Below, in pieces: positions 44,936-54,076 of a DNA stretch of 64,000 bases (position 1 is the first letter of the stretch; each line of letters opens with the position of its first letter). The DNA comes from Caenibius tardaugens NBRC 16725 (GTDB taxonomy: Bacteria; Pseudomonadota; Alphaproteobacteria; Sphingomonadales; Sphingomonadaceae). Location: the NCBI RefSeq assembly GCF_003860345.1, contig NZ_CP034179.1:4014001-4078000 (forward strand), written 5' to 3'. The position numbers and the translations under genes are program-made. Below the pieces are notes generated by a model. That model was not told the origin of the DNA. It worked only from the letters and a program-made list of their open reading frames with translations, and did no database searches.

Positions 44936-45685
44936 ATGGGGTGGTTTCTTCAACGCATTGCCGTGGTGCTCGCACCTGTGGTCGATCTCGTTTTCCCCCC
45001 GCGCTGTCCGCTGTGTGGTGCGGGGCTTGCTGCACAAGATGGCCTGTGCAGCGCATGTTGGTCCGATCTCACGATTCCCGGGGAGCCATGTTGCAGCCAG
45101 TGCCAGCGGCCTTTCCCGTCACACGTCACCATGCAGAACGGACTCTGTGCACCGTGCCTGGCCATGCCCCCGCAGCATGACGGTATTGCGGCGGCCACCT
45201 TGTACAACGATGCATCGCGCCAGTTGGTGTTGGCTTTCAAGCACGGGCGTAAGATCGCGCTTGCCCCGATGATGGCGAAACAGATCGCTGCTAGATTGCC
45301 GCAATCGGATGATCACTGGCTGGTCGTTCCGGTGCCTTTGCACCGGGTGCGTTTGTGGCGGCGTGGTTTTAATCAATCGGCGCTGCTGGCGCGCGAGATT
45401 GCAGGGATTCGCGGCGGCGAGCTGATCGTCGATGCGCTGGTACGCAAGAAGCGGACGCCGTCATTGGGGGGGCTCGGGCGCAAAGCCCGAATTCGTGCAT
45501 TAACAGGAGCGATTGGCACAGCGTCGCAGTGGCGCGGCCGACTTCAAGGCTCCTGCATAGTGCTGGTAGATGATGTGCTCACCAGTGGCGCGACAAGCGA
45601 TGCTTGTGTCGCGGCATTGAAGCGGGCGGGAGCAAAAAAGGTGATTGTGGCGTGTTTTGCACGCGTTGCCGACGAATCAGTGTGA
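44936..45685 (+). CDS. comF: ComF-family phosphoribosyltransferase-like protein
   Basis: 249 residues from the ATG at 44936. The N-terminus has the ComF zinc-finger Cys pattern (FPPRCPLCG, LCSACW, CCSQCQRPF, LCAPC). The PRTase domain has WLVVPVPLHRVRLWRRGFNQ and the PRPP loop IVLVDDVLTSGATSDACVAA. ComF supports DNA uptake in naturally competent bacteria, and is widespread elsewhere with unclear role. A perfect 12-bp hairpin follows the gene. Confidence 0.92.
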   Translation: MGWFLQRIAVVLAPVVDLVFPPRCPLCGAGLAAQDGLCSACWSDLTIPGEPCCSQCQRPFPSHVTMQNGLCAPCLAMPPQHDGIAAATLYNDASRQLVLAFKHGRKIALAPMMAKQIAARLPQSDDHWLVVPVPLHRVRLWRRGFNQSALLAREIAGIRGGELIVDALVRKKRTPSLGGLGRKARIRALTGAIGTASQWRGRLQGSCIVLVDDVLTSGATSDACVAALKRAGAKKVIVACFARVADESV

Positions 45686-45716
45686 TCGGGAAAGGGATGT
45701 GTAGGCCCAAAACGAA

Positions 45717-45745
45717 GATGCCCGGAACGCTGGGTTCCGGGCATC
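45717..45745 (+). terminator. hairpin after comF
   Basis: GATGCCCGGAAC (45717-45728) and GTTCCGGGCATC (45734-45745) are exact complements around a 5-base loop. No T-run follows on the plus strand. It lies 32 bases behind the comF stop, as expected for a terminator. Confidence 0.65.
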
Positions 45746-45764
45746 CGCGTGACGAATAACATTG

Positions 45765-45935
45765 GACTTTTGAAAACCACCCCCCGAGTGGCCCCGTCTG
45801 TCCGATCCCTCATTCTGTGGCGCGCCTCGTATGATCGGGCTGCTGCCTTAACCCCCTGTACCTTGGCGCCTGGTCAGCGCGCCAGTTCGGCGGACGGCCC
45901 TCCAAAGACCGCGAATGCTGTTTTCCATCAAAGGG
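45765..45935. ncRNA. candidate structured RNA between comF and hisI (6S-like shape)
   Basis: In a 416-base gene-free gap a long nested hairpin can be drawn. CTGTCCG (45798-45804) pairs with 45891-45897, TGGCGCGC (45818-45825) with 45877-45884, TGATCGGGC (45832-45840) with 45868-45876, and GCC with GGC at the tip. A large asymmetric bubble (13 versus 6 bases) separates outer and inner helices, and GAAAAC/GTTTTC could close it. The outline resembles 6S RNA (closing stem, bubble, terminal stem), but I do not recognise its sequence. Strand and ends are uncertain. The rest of the gap (to 46101) shows nothing clear. Confidence 0.35.
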
Positions 45936-46101
45936 CGTTCTACGGAAGTATGTTCCGCTTGTTTCATGGATTTTGCCAACCATCTGTGGTTATCCTGCAA
46001 CAAGGTGACCCGTGAACTACGGGCGATGATTTGCGGTAAAGGAAATTCTCATTTCAAATGTTTCGGACAAGTCGCACGATCGTGAACAAGGCACGGAGTT
46101 T

Positions 46102-46434
46102 ATGCCGAAGTTCGACGCCAACGGCCTGCTGACCGGAGTCGCGGTGGACATTGCCGGCGGGGAAGTGCTGATGGTTGCGTATCTGAATGAAGAAGCACTG
46201 GCCAAGACACAGGAAACCGGATTCGCACACTTCTATTCGCGTTCCCGCGGCAAGCTGTGGATGAAGGGCGAAACGTCGGGGCACGTGCTCCGTGTGCAGG
46301 AAATTCTCGTCGATTGCGATCAGGATGCAATTGTCATGAAAGTCGTGCCCGAAGGGCCTGCCTGTCATACGGGTGCGCCGAATTGTTTCTATCGCAAGCT
46401 TGAGAACGGCCGTTTGCTGCCGCGATCGCAATAA
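46102..46434 (+). CDS. hisI: phosphoribosyl-AMP cyclohydrolase
   Basis: 110 residues, single-domain HisI without the HisE part. It has VLMVAYLNEEALAKTQETGF, HFYSRSRGKLWMKGETSGH, the metal-binding VDCDQDA and the Cys/His set GPACHTGAPNCFYR. It catalyses the third step of histidine biosynthesis. ACGGAG precedes the ATG. It stands away from other his genes here. Confidence 0.97.
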   Translation: MPKFDANGLLTGVAVDIAGGEVLMVAYLNEEALAKTQETGFAHFYSRSRGKLWMKGETSGHVLRVQEILVDCDQDAIVMKVVPEGPACHTGAPNCFYRKLENGRLLPRSQ

Positions 46435-46514
46435 TTAAACGCTATTGTTTATTTTGTGGGGATGTTGTTGGCAGAGAGCCAAGAGTTCCTGAATGATTCA
46501 GAGGAAGGATTACC

Positions 46515-48320
46515 ATGCCGAGCTATATCGCACCGGTCCGGGATACGCGTTTCGTTATCAATGAAGTGATTGATCTGTCTTCGTATTCGGATCTTCCCGG
46601 GTTTGAATCGGTAACACCTGACCTTATTGATACCCTGGTTGAGGAAGCAGGCCGGTTCGCCAGTGAAGTGCTGGCTCCTCTGAACACAGTCGGGGACAGG
46701 GATGGCTGTACCCGCCATCCTGATGGCACAGTCACCACCGCACCGGGTTTCAAGGAAGCCTATGCACAGTTCCAGCAGGCGGGCTGGGGCTCGATATCCC
46801 TGCCTGCAGCATTCGGCGGGCAAGGACTGCCACATACACTTGGCTTCGTTGTCGAGGAGTTTCTCGACGGGGCCAATATAGCGTTCGGTCTGTATCCCGG
46901 TCTGGCCGTGGGCGCGGTTTCGGCCCTTGCCGCTGCCGGCACGGATGAGCAGAAGCAAACTTATCTGCCCAAACTTGTTTCGGGCGAGTGGCTGGGCACC
47001 ATGAATTTGACCGAGGCCCATGCAGGCACGGATCTGGGTTTGTTGCGCGCGAAGGCTGAGCCGCAGGCAGATGGTTCCTACGCCATTTCAGGCACCAAAA
47101 TTTTCATTTCGTCCGGCGAACACGACCTGACCGAAAACATCATTCACCTCGTTCTGGCGAAGACCCCTAATGCGCTGGAAGGAAGCAAGGGTATTTCCCT
47201 GTTCGTGGTTCCCAAATTTCTGGTCAATGACGATGGCTCGCTGGGTGCGCGCAACACGCTGTCATGCGGAGCAATCGAGCACAAGATGGGCCTTAATGGC
47301 AGTGCGACTTGCGTCATGAATTACGATAACGCCAAAGGATGGCTGGTCGGTGAGGAAAATCGCGGGCTGGCGGCAATGTTCGTGATGATGAATGCAGCGC
47401 GTCTGGCCGTTGGCATTCAGGGGCTGGGCGTGGCCGAAGCCGCCTATCAGAATGGCACTAATTACGCGCGCGAACGCCGTCAGGGTAGAGCGTTGACCGG
47501 GCCAGCCGAACCGAACGAGAAGGCAGACCCGATTATTGTTCATCCTGATGTGCGACGCATGCTCATGAATGCGAAAGCGCTGACGGAAGGGCTGCGTGCA
47601 TTGGCATTGTGGTCTGGCGTGCTGGTCGATCTGGCGCACAAGGCGAAAACCCCGGAAGCCCGGCAGGAAGCCGATGACCTGCTGGGCCTGCTGACGCCGG
47701 TGGTGAAGGGCTATACGACAGAAAAGGCGTTCGCGACTGCTGTGAACATGCAGCAGGTCTATGGTGGGCACGGGTACATCAAGGAATGGGGCATGGAACA
47801 GTTCGTTCGCGATGCGCGCATTCCGATGATCTATGAAGGCACGAACGGTGTGCAGGCGATGGACTTGTGCGGACGCAAGCTGCCGAAAGATGGCGGGCGG
47901 GCGATACAGGCATTCTTCAAGCTTGTGGATGACGAAATCGCCGCGGCGCAGGATGACCCGCAACTGGCCGAAATTGCTACGCGACTGGGCAAGGCGTTGG
48001 GTGAACAGAAGGCCGCGACGATGTGGTTCCTTCAGAACGCGATGACAAACCCTGACAATCTCGGTGCCGGTGCGTTCAATTACCTCGAACTGATGGGCAT
48101 CGTATCCGTGGGCCTGATGTGGCTGCGGATGGCGAAGGTGGCGTCACGCAAGTTGGCTGCAGGTGACGGCGACAAGGCCTTCTACGAGGCGAAACTCACC
48201 ACGGCCCGTTATTTTGCAGAACGGATGACCCCTGAAGCAGGTGCATTACGCCGCACGATCGAGGCAGGCAGCGCTGCGATGATGGCGCTTCCGGCAGAGG
48301 CATTTGGCACTTCGGGTTAA
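46515..48320 (+). CDS. acyl-CoA dehydrogenase (DmdC/AcdA-type, long form)
   Basis: 601 residues with GGAAGGA upstream. The order is an N-terminal extension, the N-terminal helical domain, the FAD beta domain (TMNLTEAHAGTDLGLLRAKA, SGTKIFISSGEHDLTEN) and the C-terminal helical domain with the catalytic Glu in PMIYEGTNGVQAMDL. The last 120 residues fit the extra C-terminal domain of the DmdC/FadE-like group. It oxidises an acyl-CoA in beta-oxidation or a related pathway; the chain length or 3-(methylthio)propanoyl-CoA use cannot be told. A 15-bp hairpin follows. Confidence 0.9.
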   Translation: MPSYIAPVRDTRFVINEVIDLSSYSDLPGFESVTPDLIDTLVEEAGRFASEVLAPLNTVGDRDGCTRHPDGTVTTAPGFKEAYAQFQQAGWGSISLPAAFGGQGLPHTLGFVVEEFLDGANIAFGLYPGLAVGAVSALAAAGTDEQKQTYLPKLVSGEWLGTMNLTEAHAGTDLGLLRAKAEPQADGSYAISGTKIFISSGEHDLTENIIHLVLAKTPNALEGSKGISLFVVPKFLVNDDGSLGARNTLSCGAIEHKMGLNGSATCVMNYDNAKGWLVGEENRGLAAMFVMMNAARLAVGIQGLGVAEAAYQNGTNYARERRQGRALTGPAEPNEKADPIIVHPDVRRMLMNAKALTEGLRALALWSGVLVDLAHKAKTPEARQEADDLLGLLTPVVKGYTTEKAFATAVNMQQVYGGHGYIKEWGMEQFVRDARIPMIYEGTNGVQAMDLCGRKLPKDGGRAIQAFFKLVDDEIAAAQDDPQLAEIATRLGKALGEQKAATMWFLQNAMTNPDNLGAGAFNYLELMGIVSVGLMWLRMAKVASRKLAAGDGDKAFYEAKLTTARYFAERMTPEAGALRRTIEAGSAAMMALPAEAFGTSG

Positions 48321-48344
48321 TGTGATCTTCCATTGAAAACGATT

Positions 48345-48391
48345 CGTCCGCATGTTGCCGCGTTAAGGCAATATGCGGACGGACGGGTTTT
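48345..48391 (+). terminator. terminator after the acyl-CoA dehydrogenase gene
   Basis: CGTCCGCATGTTGCC (48345-48359) pairs with GGCAATATGCGGACG (48367-48381) with one G-U, loop 7 bases, and GGGTTTTAC follows shortly. The remaining gap up to 48544 shows no gene or clear promoter. Confidence 0.75.
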
Positions 48392-48544
48392 ACGCCTGCT
48401 CCGTGAAGCGGCACGTGCTTGCGATGGGCTGCGACGGAAAGGAATCCTGGCCGACGGACCATGCCAATCGTCGCAAGAGGGTGGCTATCGTGTCTCAAGG
48501 TGCCGACTCTGATCGGAACAGGGGTGGCACGAGAGGAGGCGTGA

Positions 48545-48823
48545 ATGCCCCGAATTACGACATTGCATCTGGTCAGGGCGGTGACGGCGCTGGTCTTGTC
48601 CTTCGCCGCAGTAACCGGGTCAGTCCACGCTCAGAATGCTGTCGAAACAACCAGCCCGACGCCTCCGCCGCCGTCTGTCGATACCGATAAGGATGGCCAG
48701 CCGGACGCCTGGGATCGGGATGCGAATGGGGTAGCCGATGCCTGGGATGCCGATGGCGACGGCACACCTGACACCTTCGATGACGATGGCGATGGCAAGC
48801 CGGATCAAAAGCCCACGCGATAA
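48545..48823 (+). CDS. small exported protein with calcium-type DxDxDG repeats
   Basis: 92 residues with GGAGG before the ATG. A signal peptide (VRAVTALVLSFAAVTGSVHA) precedes a mature region of about 60 residues made of TSP3-like repeats: DTDKDGQPDAWD, RDANGVADAWD, ADGDGTPDTFD, DDGDGKPDQ. Such loops bind Ca2+ and fold on binding. No anchor is seen, so it should be free in the periplasm or secreted. It is a single gene between terminator and a convergent gene. Confidence 0.8.
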   Translation: MPRITTLHLVRAVTALVLSFAAVTGSVHAQNAVETTSPTPPPPSVDTDKDGQPDAWDRDANGVADAWDADGDGTPDTFDDDGDGKPDQKPTR

Positions 48824-48861
48824 AGCATCACACAAGAACCGTTACGGATCGCGTTGGGGGA

Positions 48862-49587
48862 TCAACCCGTCGGCTGTTGCTCCCCGAACACTTCATCGAA
48901 CAACGATAGCATTGCGGCCCAGCTTTGCCGGTCCGCGCTGGCGTTGTAGGCAAACATATCCGACCCGCGAGTGTCGCTGGCGGGGTCAGTGAAGTTATGT
49001 TTCACGCCTGCGTAGCTGTGGAAATGCCACCGGGCCGCTGCGGTATCCATTTCGTCCCAGAATGCCAGGACATGGGGGCGTGGGGCGAGCGGATCCGCAT
49101 CGCCATGACACACCAGAATGCGGGGCCTGATCGCGCCCGCTTTCGCCGGTCGTGCTGTTTGCAGCAATCCGTGGAAGCTGACCACCACGTCCAGATTTAC
49201 GCCATCGCGCGCGAGTTCTAGAACAGACGTACCACCCATGCAGTATCCGATCGCGCCGAGGGGAAGACCTGTCGCATCGGGCAGGGCATGCAGCGCCTCC
49301 ACTGCGAGGCGCAAACGTGTGCGATAATAATCGAGGTCCGTGCGCAAAGCATTGGCGAGCGCAACTGCCGCATCGAAATCCGCAGCCGGTTGCCCATAAA
49401 AATCGGCGATGAACGCCAGATAGCCCGCGGCGGCGAGATCGCGCGCGGATTTCTCGATCCGGGGCGAACCGTTGATCACTGTCGGGAAAATGACGATGGC
49501 GGCACGGGGCGTGCTGACGGGGCGTGCCAGACGGCCCGTCAGCACGATGTCTCCATGGTGGTATGCGATTGTTTCCAGATCGCTCAC
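48862..49587 (-). CDS. dienelactone hydrolase family protein
   Basis: 241 residues, alpha/beta hydrolase. The nucleophile is Cys in GAIGYCMGGTSVLELA, the acid is Asp in LVCHGDADPLAPRPHVLAF, and the base is His in YAGVKHNFTDPAS, the DLH triad. Dienelactone hydrolases act in chlorocatechol degradation, but many paralogues hydrolyse other esters or lactones. It follows cysK by 5 bases on the same strand and may share its transcript. Confidence 0.87.
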   Translation of the reverse strand: MSDLETIAYHHGDIVLTGRLARPVSTPRAAIVIFPTVINGSPRIEKSARDLAAAGYLAFIADFYGQPAADFDAAVALANALRTDLDYYRTRLRLAVEALHALPDATGLPLGAIGYCMGGTSVLELARDGVNLDVVVSFHGLLQTARPAKAGAIRPRILVCHGDADPLAPRPHVLAFWDEMDTAAARWHFHSYAGVKHNFTDPASDTRGSDMFAYNASADRQSWAAMLSLFDEVFGEQQPTG

Positions 49588-49592
49588 CCCGG

Positions 49593-50510
49593 TTACTCCG
49601 GAAGGAAATCCGGAACGGAAAGGTATCGCTCACCCGTGTCGTAGTTGAAGCCGAGAATACGTGAACCTGGCTCGAGATCGGGCAGTTTACTGGCAATAGC
49701 CGCAAGGGTGGCGCCGGAACTGATCCCGACGAGCAAACCTTCTTCGCGAGCCGAACGGCGCGCCATTTCCTTGGCATCTTCGGCGCTGACCAGAATGGCG
49801 CCGTCAATCGCCTGCGTATGCAGGTTGCCCGGGATGAAGCCTGCGCCGATTCCCTGAATGGGATGAGGCCCCGGTTGCCCGCCCGATATGACCGGCGACA
49901 GTGCGGGTTCGACGGCATAGGCTTTCATGTCGTTCCAACGGGCTTTCAACACTTCTGCGCACCCCGTAAGATGGCCGCCTGTGCCAACGCCGCTGACCAA
50001 AACGTCAATCGGGGTGTCGCCAAAATCTGCGAGGATTTCCTGTGCGGTCGTCTGTGCGTGAACGGTCACATTGGCCGGGTTCTCGAACTGCTGGGGCATC
50101 CATGCCCCGGGTGTGCTGGAGACCAGTTCCTGTGCCCGCTCCAGCGCGCCCTTCATGCCTTTCTCGCGCGGGGTCAGATCGAATGTTGCGCCATAGGCGA
50201 GCATAAGCCGCCGGCGTTCGATCGACATGCTTTCCGGCATGACCAGAACCAGTTTGTAACCTTTGACCGCCGCGACCATGGCGAGGCCGATCCCGGTGTT
50301 GCCGGAAGTCGGTTCGATAATTGTCCCGCCGGGTTTCAGGCTACCGTCAGCCTCCGCCGTTTCGATCATGGCAAGCGCAATGCGGTCCTTGATCGATCCA
50401 CCCGGGTTGGACCGTTCCGATTTTATCCAGACCTCATGATCGGGGAAAAGCCGGGAAAGGCGAACGTGCGGGGTCTGGCCAATCGTGGCGAGAATATTTT
50501 CGGCTTTCAT
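49593..50510 (-). CDS. cysK: cysteine synthase (O-acetylserine sulfhydrylase)
   Basis: 305 residues from the ATG at 50510. PLP-binding Lys in [20 protein letters not shown], phosphate/Asn loop [16 protein letters not shown], substrate loop [18 protein letters not shown], and C-terminal Ser loop [14 protein letters not shown]. It makes cysteine from O-acetylserine and sulfide. The ATG overlaps the stop of the MFS gene (ATGA), suggesting a common transcript with a possible cysteine-pathway exporter. Confidence 0.95.
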   Translation of the reverse strand: MKAENILATIGQTPHVRLSRLFPDHEVWIKSERSNPGGSIKDRIALAMIETAEADGSLKPGGTIIEPTSGNTGIGLAMVAAVKGYKLVLVMPESMSIERRRLMLAYGATFDLTPREKGMKGALERAQELVSSTPGAWMPQQFENPANVTVHAQTTAQEILADFGDTPIDVLVSGVGTGGHLTGCAEVLKARWNDMKAYAVEPALSPVISGGQPGPHPIQGIGAGFIPGNLHTQAIDGAILVSAEDAKEMARRSAREEGLLVGISSGATLAAIASKLPDLEPGSRILGFNYDTGERYLSVPDFLPE

Positions 50511-51781
50511 GTCACTCTTCCCTTGTCGTGATCGTGATATTGCGTGTCGAATGTTTTGGCCCGTCGGATTTCCGGGAATAACCATGCCCACAACGCCGTA
50601 ACAATTATCGCACCTGCCCCGCCAATGACAACCGCGCCGACGCTTCCCAGTGCGGCGGCGAATACGCCGGCTCGCATTTCCCCCAGTTCGTTGGATGCGG
50701 ACACCGCAAGGCCGGAGATGGAGGATACCCGGCCGCGCATCGAATCGGGGGTGTGCAGTTGCACCAATGTGCTGCGGATAAATACGGAAACCATGTCCGC
50801 CGCGCCAAGTATGAACAGCATGACCAGCGACAGGCCGAGATTGGTCGAATATCCGAAACCGATTGTTGCCGCACCGAAGATGACAACGGCCCACAACATC
50901 TTGGTTCCCACGTTGTACTCAACAGGGCGGAACGACAGCCAGAGGGCGACGAGAGCTGCGCCAAGGGCCGGGGCGCCGCGCATAATGCCTAACCCTTCGG
51001 CCCCGACTTTCAGGATGTCGCGCGCGTAAACGGGCAGCAGAGCGGTTGCGCCGCCGAGCAAAACGGCAAACAGATCCAGTGTGACGCACCCCAACAGAAA
51101 GCGTTGCTTCACAGTGAACGTGAACCCTTCCGCCATCAGCTTCAACGGATGCAGATTTGCGCCATCGGCAGGCGGGTAGACCGGTTTGATGCAATAGGTG
51201 AGCAGCGCGGAACCAAGCAGCAGGGCAAATGACAGAAAGTAGGGCAGGGATTCTGACAAGCCGAACAGCAGGCCACCCACTGCGGGCCCGATCACGGTTG
51301 CAGCCTGCCATGCCATTGAACTGAGTGCGATCGCTTGCGGGAGCAGGCGTGGCGGCACGATATTGGGGGCAATGGCGGTAAGCGCCGGACCGGTAAAGAT
51401 GCGCGCAGCCCCGTGTGCGGCAGCGATAGTGAACAGGATCGGGAGGTTCAACGCATCGAACAATGTCAGCAGGGCGAGCGCGATGGCGCTGAAGCTGTCC
51501 AGCAGATTGGCACAGATGGCGACCTTGCGCCGTTCGAACCGGTCCGCCGCCCAGCCGGCCACCGGGGCAAGCAGGAATAACGGAATGAATTGTACAAGCC
51601 CCAGAAAGCCCAGTTGCAGGGCGGCCTGTGCCTTATCCATGCCATAGTCGGAACGGGCGATGTCATAGGTCTGGTACCCGATCAGGACCACCATCGACAG
51701 CGTCGAAAAAACCGCAAGAAAACGCGCAAGCCAGAACAAACGGTAATCCGGGATCTGGAGCGGGGAGTTAGGCTCTTTCAC
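50507..51781 (-). CDS. MFS transporter (EntS/MFS_3 type)
   Basis: 424 residues from a GTG at 51781 (weak ribosome site); the frame reaches a TTG at 51820. Twelve membrane segments, with the motif A-like loop [20 protein letters not shown] between segments 2 and 3. The family (MFS_3, near EntS) exports siderophores or other small molecules. Coupling to cysK by ATGA is the only clue to substrate; export of a cysteine-pathway metabolite is speculation. Confidence 0.85.
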   Translation of the reverse strand: MKEPNSPLQIPDYRLFWLARFLAVFSTLSMVVLIGYQTYDIARSDYGMDKAQAALQLGFLGLVQFIPLFLLAPVAGWAADRFERRKVAICANLLDSFSAIALALLTLFDALNLPILFTIAAAHGAARIFTGPALTAIAPNIVPPRLLPQAIALSSMAWQAATVIGPAVGGLLFGLSESLPYFLSFALLLGSALLTYCIKPVYPPADGANLHPLKLMAEGFTFTVKQRFLLGCVTLDLFAVLLGGATALLPVYARDILKVGAEGLGIMRGAPALGAALVALWLSFRPVEYNVGTKMLWAVVIFGAATIGFGYSTNLGLSLVMLFILGAADMVSVFIRSTLVQLHTPDSMRGRVSSISGLAVSASNELGEMRAGVFAAALGSVGAVVIGGAGAIIVTALWAWLFPEIRRAKTFDTQYHDHDKGRVT

Positions 51782-51852
51782 AGATCGCCCATGACAGGCA
51801 CCGCAACACTTGCCAAGCAATTGAAGCTTTACCGCGCAGCACGAGACCTATT

Positions 51853-52191
51853 TTAGCGTGCGCGGCGCAAATTCGGGTTGGGCTGGGTCTGTTCGACCAG
51901 TCGACTGTAATCGTCGGAACGCAGCAGGCGCTCAAACTGGAACCCGGCGCGGTTGTCCTTGGTCCACATGCAATAGGCTTCAATGCGCCCGACGACGGGA
52001 AGCCGCAGAAGCACCCGATCGCCGCGGTTGAGCGTTTCCGCATTGTCGATCATGAAGCCCTGAACCGAAATGTTGACGACATGCAGCAGGATATCACCGC
52101 GTTCGCGATGTTCGACGATGGTCTTCAACTCCACCGGATGGCGTCCGGCCCGACGCATGTCGGGTACAGATAGTTGCGCTCCTCCAGCCAC
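51853..52191 (-). CDS. PilZ-domain protein
   Basis: 112 residues from a GTG at 52191 (GGAGG upstream); an ATG at 52158 is in the same frame. The N-terminal MRRAGRHPVELKTIVEHRER holds a reduced c-di-GMP motif (RxxxR-like) and VVNISVQGFMIDN matches the (D/N)xSxxG box. The domain stands alone, without a GGDEF/EAL partner nearby, so it is likely a c-di-GMP receptor adaptor affecting motility, cellulose or surface traits. Confidence 0.8.
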   Translation of the reverse strand: MAGGAQLSVPDMRRAGRHPVELKTIVEHRERGDILLHVVNISVQGFMIDNAETLNRGDRVLLRLPVVGRIEAYCMWTKDNRAGFQFERLLRSDDYSRLVEQTQPNPNLRRAR

Positions 52192-52279
52192 TGTTCGTCA
52201 TGCCTCCTTGCACTGCGTAAGAAAGGCATATGTCAGGAATTGGCTGAAAAATGGTAAACTGCGTTCAATCAAGATTTAT

Positions 52280-53512
52280 CTAGGCCGGGCGCAACACACC
52301 GTGCTTCTTCTTGCCTGAAGATATACGGATTTCTGCGCCTCCGGAGATGATGTGCGCTTCATCGGTGACAGATTCACCGTTAAGTTTCGCGCCGCCACCC
52401 GCGATAAGCCGTTTTGCTTCGCCACGGCTCGCCGCAAATCCGATACCGACCAGCGCATCAATTAAACCAATGCCTTCTGCGGGCAGCGGAAATTCCGGAA
52501 GCTCGGCACCGACACCGCCTCCACTGAACGTGGCGGCGGCGGTCGCTTCGGCAGCCTGGGCTGCTTCTTCGCCGCGACAAAGCTTCGTCGCCTCATTTGC
52601 AAGTGCGATCTTGGCGGCGTTGATTTCACTGCCTTCCAGAGCGGAAAGGCGTGCGATTTCTTCCACCGACAGGTCAGTAAAGAGGCGCAGCCGTACGGCG
52701 ACGTCAGCATCGGCTGTGTTGCGCCAGAATTGCCAGTAATCGTAATTGGAAAGCTGATCTTCGTTCAGCCAGACCGCACCGCCCACCGTCTTGCCCATTT
52801 TGGTGCCATCCGCGTTGGTGAGCAAAGGCGTGGTGAGCCCGAAGACCTGGGTGCCATCGACACGGCGCGCCAGTTCCACGCCGTTGACGATATTGCCCCA
52901 CTGATCGGAACCGCCCATTTGCAAACGGCATTCCGCGCGACGCGAGAGTTCCAGAAAATCGTAGGCCTGGAGAATCATGTAATTGAATTCCAGGAAGCTC
53001 AGCGATTGTTCCCGATCGAGACGTAGCTTCACGGAATCGAAGCTCAACATCCGGTTAACCGAGAAATGTTGTCCGATGTCGCGCAGGAAGGGAATATATT
53101 CGAGCTTGTCGAGCCATTCGGCATTATCGACCATGATCGCATCATTGGGTCCATCGCCAAACGTCAGGAAGCGTTCGAACACCCGACGGATGGACGCGAC
53201 GTTTTCAGCGATGATTTCGGTGGTCAGCAGCTTGCGTGCTTCATCCTTGAAGCTCGGATCGCCGATCTTGCCCGTGCCGCCACCCATGACCACGATGGGT
53301 TTGTGGCCGGCGCGTTGCAACTGGCGCAGCATCATGATCGATACCAGATGCCCCACGTGAAGCGATGGCGCTGTGGGATCAAAGCCGATATAGCCCGGCA
53401 CGATCTGCCGCTGGGCAAGGGCATCCAGGCCCTCAGCATCGGTGAGCTGGTGGATATAGCCACGTTCCTCAAGTAGGCGCAGCAGAGTCGATTGATATGT
53501 GGCGCTCGTCAT
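52280..53512 (-). CDS. tyrS: tyrosine--tRNA ligase
   Basis: 410 residues from the ATG at 53512; longer starts would run into the divergent gene. The class I HIGH motif is in [16 protein letters not shown] and the KMSKS-like motif in [16 protein letters not shown]. The specific Tyr pocket is around [18 protein letters not shown] and [19 protein letters not shown]-terminal S4 domain ([20 protein letters not shown]) binds tRNA. It is divergent from the DOMON-like gene with only 30 bases between starts. Confidence 0.97.
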   Translation of the reverse strand: MTSATYQSTLLRLLEERGYIHQLTDAEGLDALAQRQIVPGYIGFDPTAPSLHVGHLVSIMMLRQLQRAGHKPIVVMGGGTGKIGDPSFKDEARKLLTTEIIAENVASIRRVFERFLTFGDGPNDAIMVDNAEWLDKLEYIPFLRDIGQHFSVNRMLSFDSVKLRLDREQSLSFLEFNYMILQAYDFLELSRRAECRLQMGGSDQWGNIVNGVELARRVDGTQVFGLTTPLLTNADGTKMGKTVGGAVWLNEDQLSNYDYWQFWRNTADADVAVRLRLFTDLSVEEIARLSALEGSEINAAKIALANEATKLCRGEEAAQAAEATAAATFSGGGVGAELPEFPLPAEGIGLIDALVGIGFAASRGEAKRLIAGGGAKLNGESVTDEAHIISGGAEIRISSGKKKHGVLRPA

Positions 53513-53542
53513 CGGGCGGGCGCCTAGCACGGAGAAACCCGC

Positions 53543-54076
53543 TTGGGAACGCATAGGCTGATTTGCCATCCGGATACGCCATCATTGGCCGTTCTGGGAA
53601 TTAACGTGACACTGGTGGAGGACGACAATGATCGGCTGCTGCTTCGCTGGCGGGTGGATGGCGGTTCGGCCCTGTCGTTACCGGCCTATTCTGGATCGGG
53701 CAGGGCGGAGGAGCTGTGGACGACCACCTGCTTCGAGATGTTTGTGCAGGGGGATGACAGGGCCTACGTCGAATACAATTTTTCGCCGTCGCAACGTTGG
53801 GCGGCCTATCGGTTCCCGACCTATCGTGATGGGCGCAGCGATGAAGGCCTGTCCGATCCCCCCGTGATCGATCATCAGCAGGGCGACCGCTTCTTCGTGA
53901 TGACCGTGAAATTGCCCAGACCAGTGGACGAAAATCTCCGGATAGGGTTGAGCGCGGTGATTGAGGAAGAGGGCGGTGTGAAGAGTTACTGGGCGTTGGC
54001 CCATCCCGATGGCGAACCTGATTTCCATGATCCGGCTTGCTTCATCGCAGCGCTTCCGGCACCGGTACGATCATGA
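53543..54076 (+). CDS. DOMON-like domain protein
   Basis: 177 residues from a TTG at 53543 with GGAG eight bases upstream. It is beta-rich with the DOMON-like pattern: [48 protein letters not shown] and [20 protein letters not shown]. Such domains may bind heme or carbohydrate. It has no signal peptide, so cytoplasmic as written. The stop overlaps the namZ start (ATGA), which suggests a linked role in cell-wall sugar handling. Confidence 0.8.
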   Translation: MGTHRLICHPDTPSLAVLGINVTLVEDDNDRLLLRWRVDGGSALSLPAYSGSGRAEELWTTTCFEMFVQGDDRAYVEYNFSPSQRWAAYRFPTYRDGRSDEGLSDPPVIDHQQGDRFFVMTVKLPRPVDENLRIGLSAVIEEEGGVKSYWALAHPDGEPDFHDPACFIAALPAPVRS

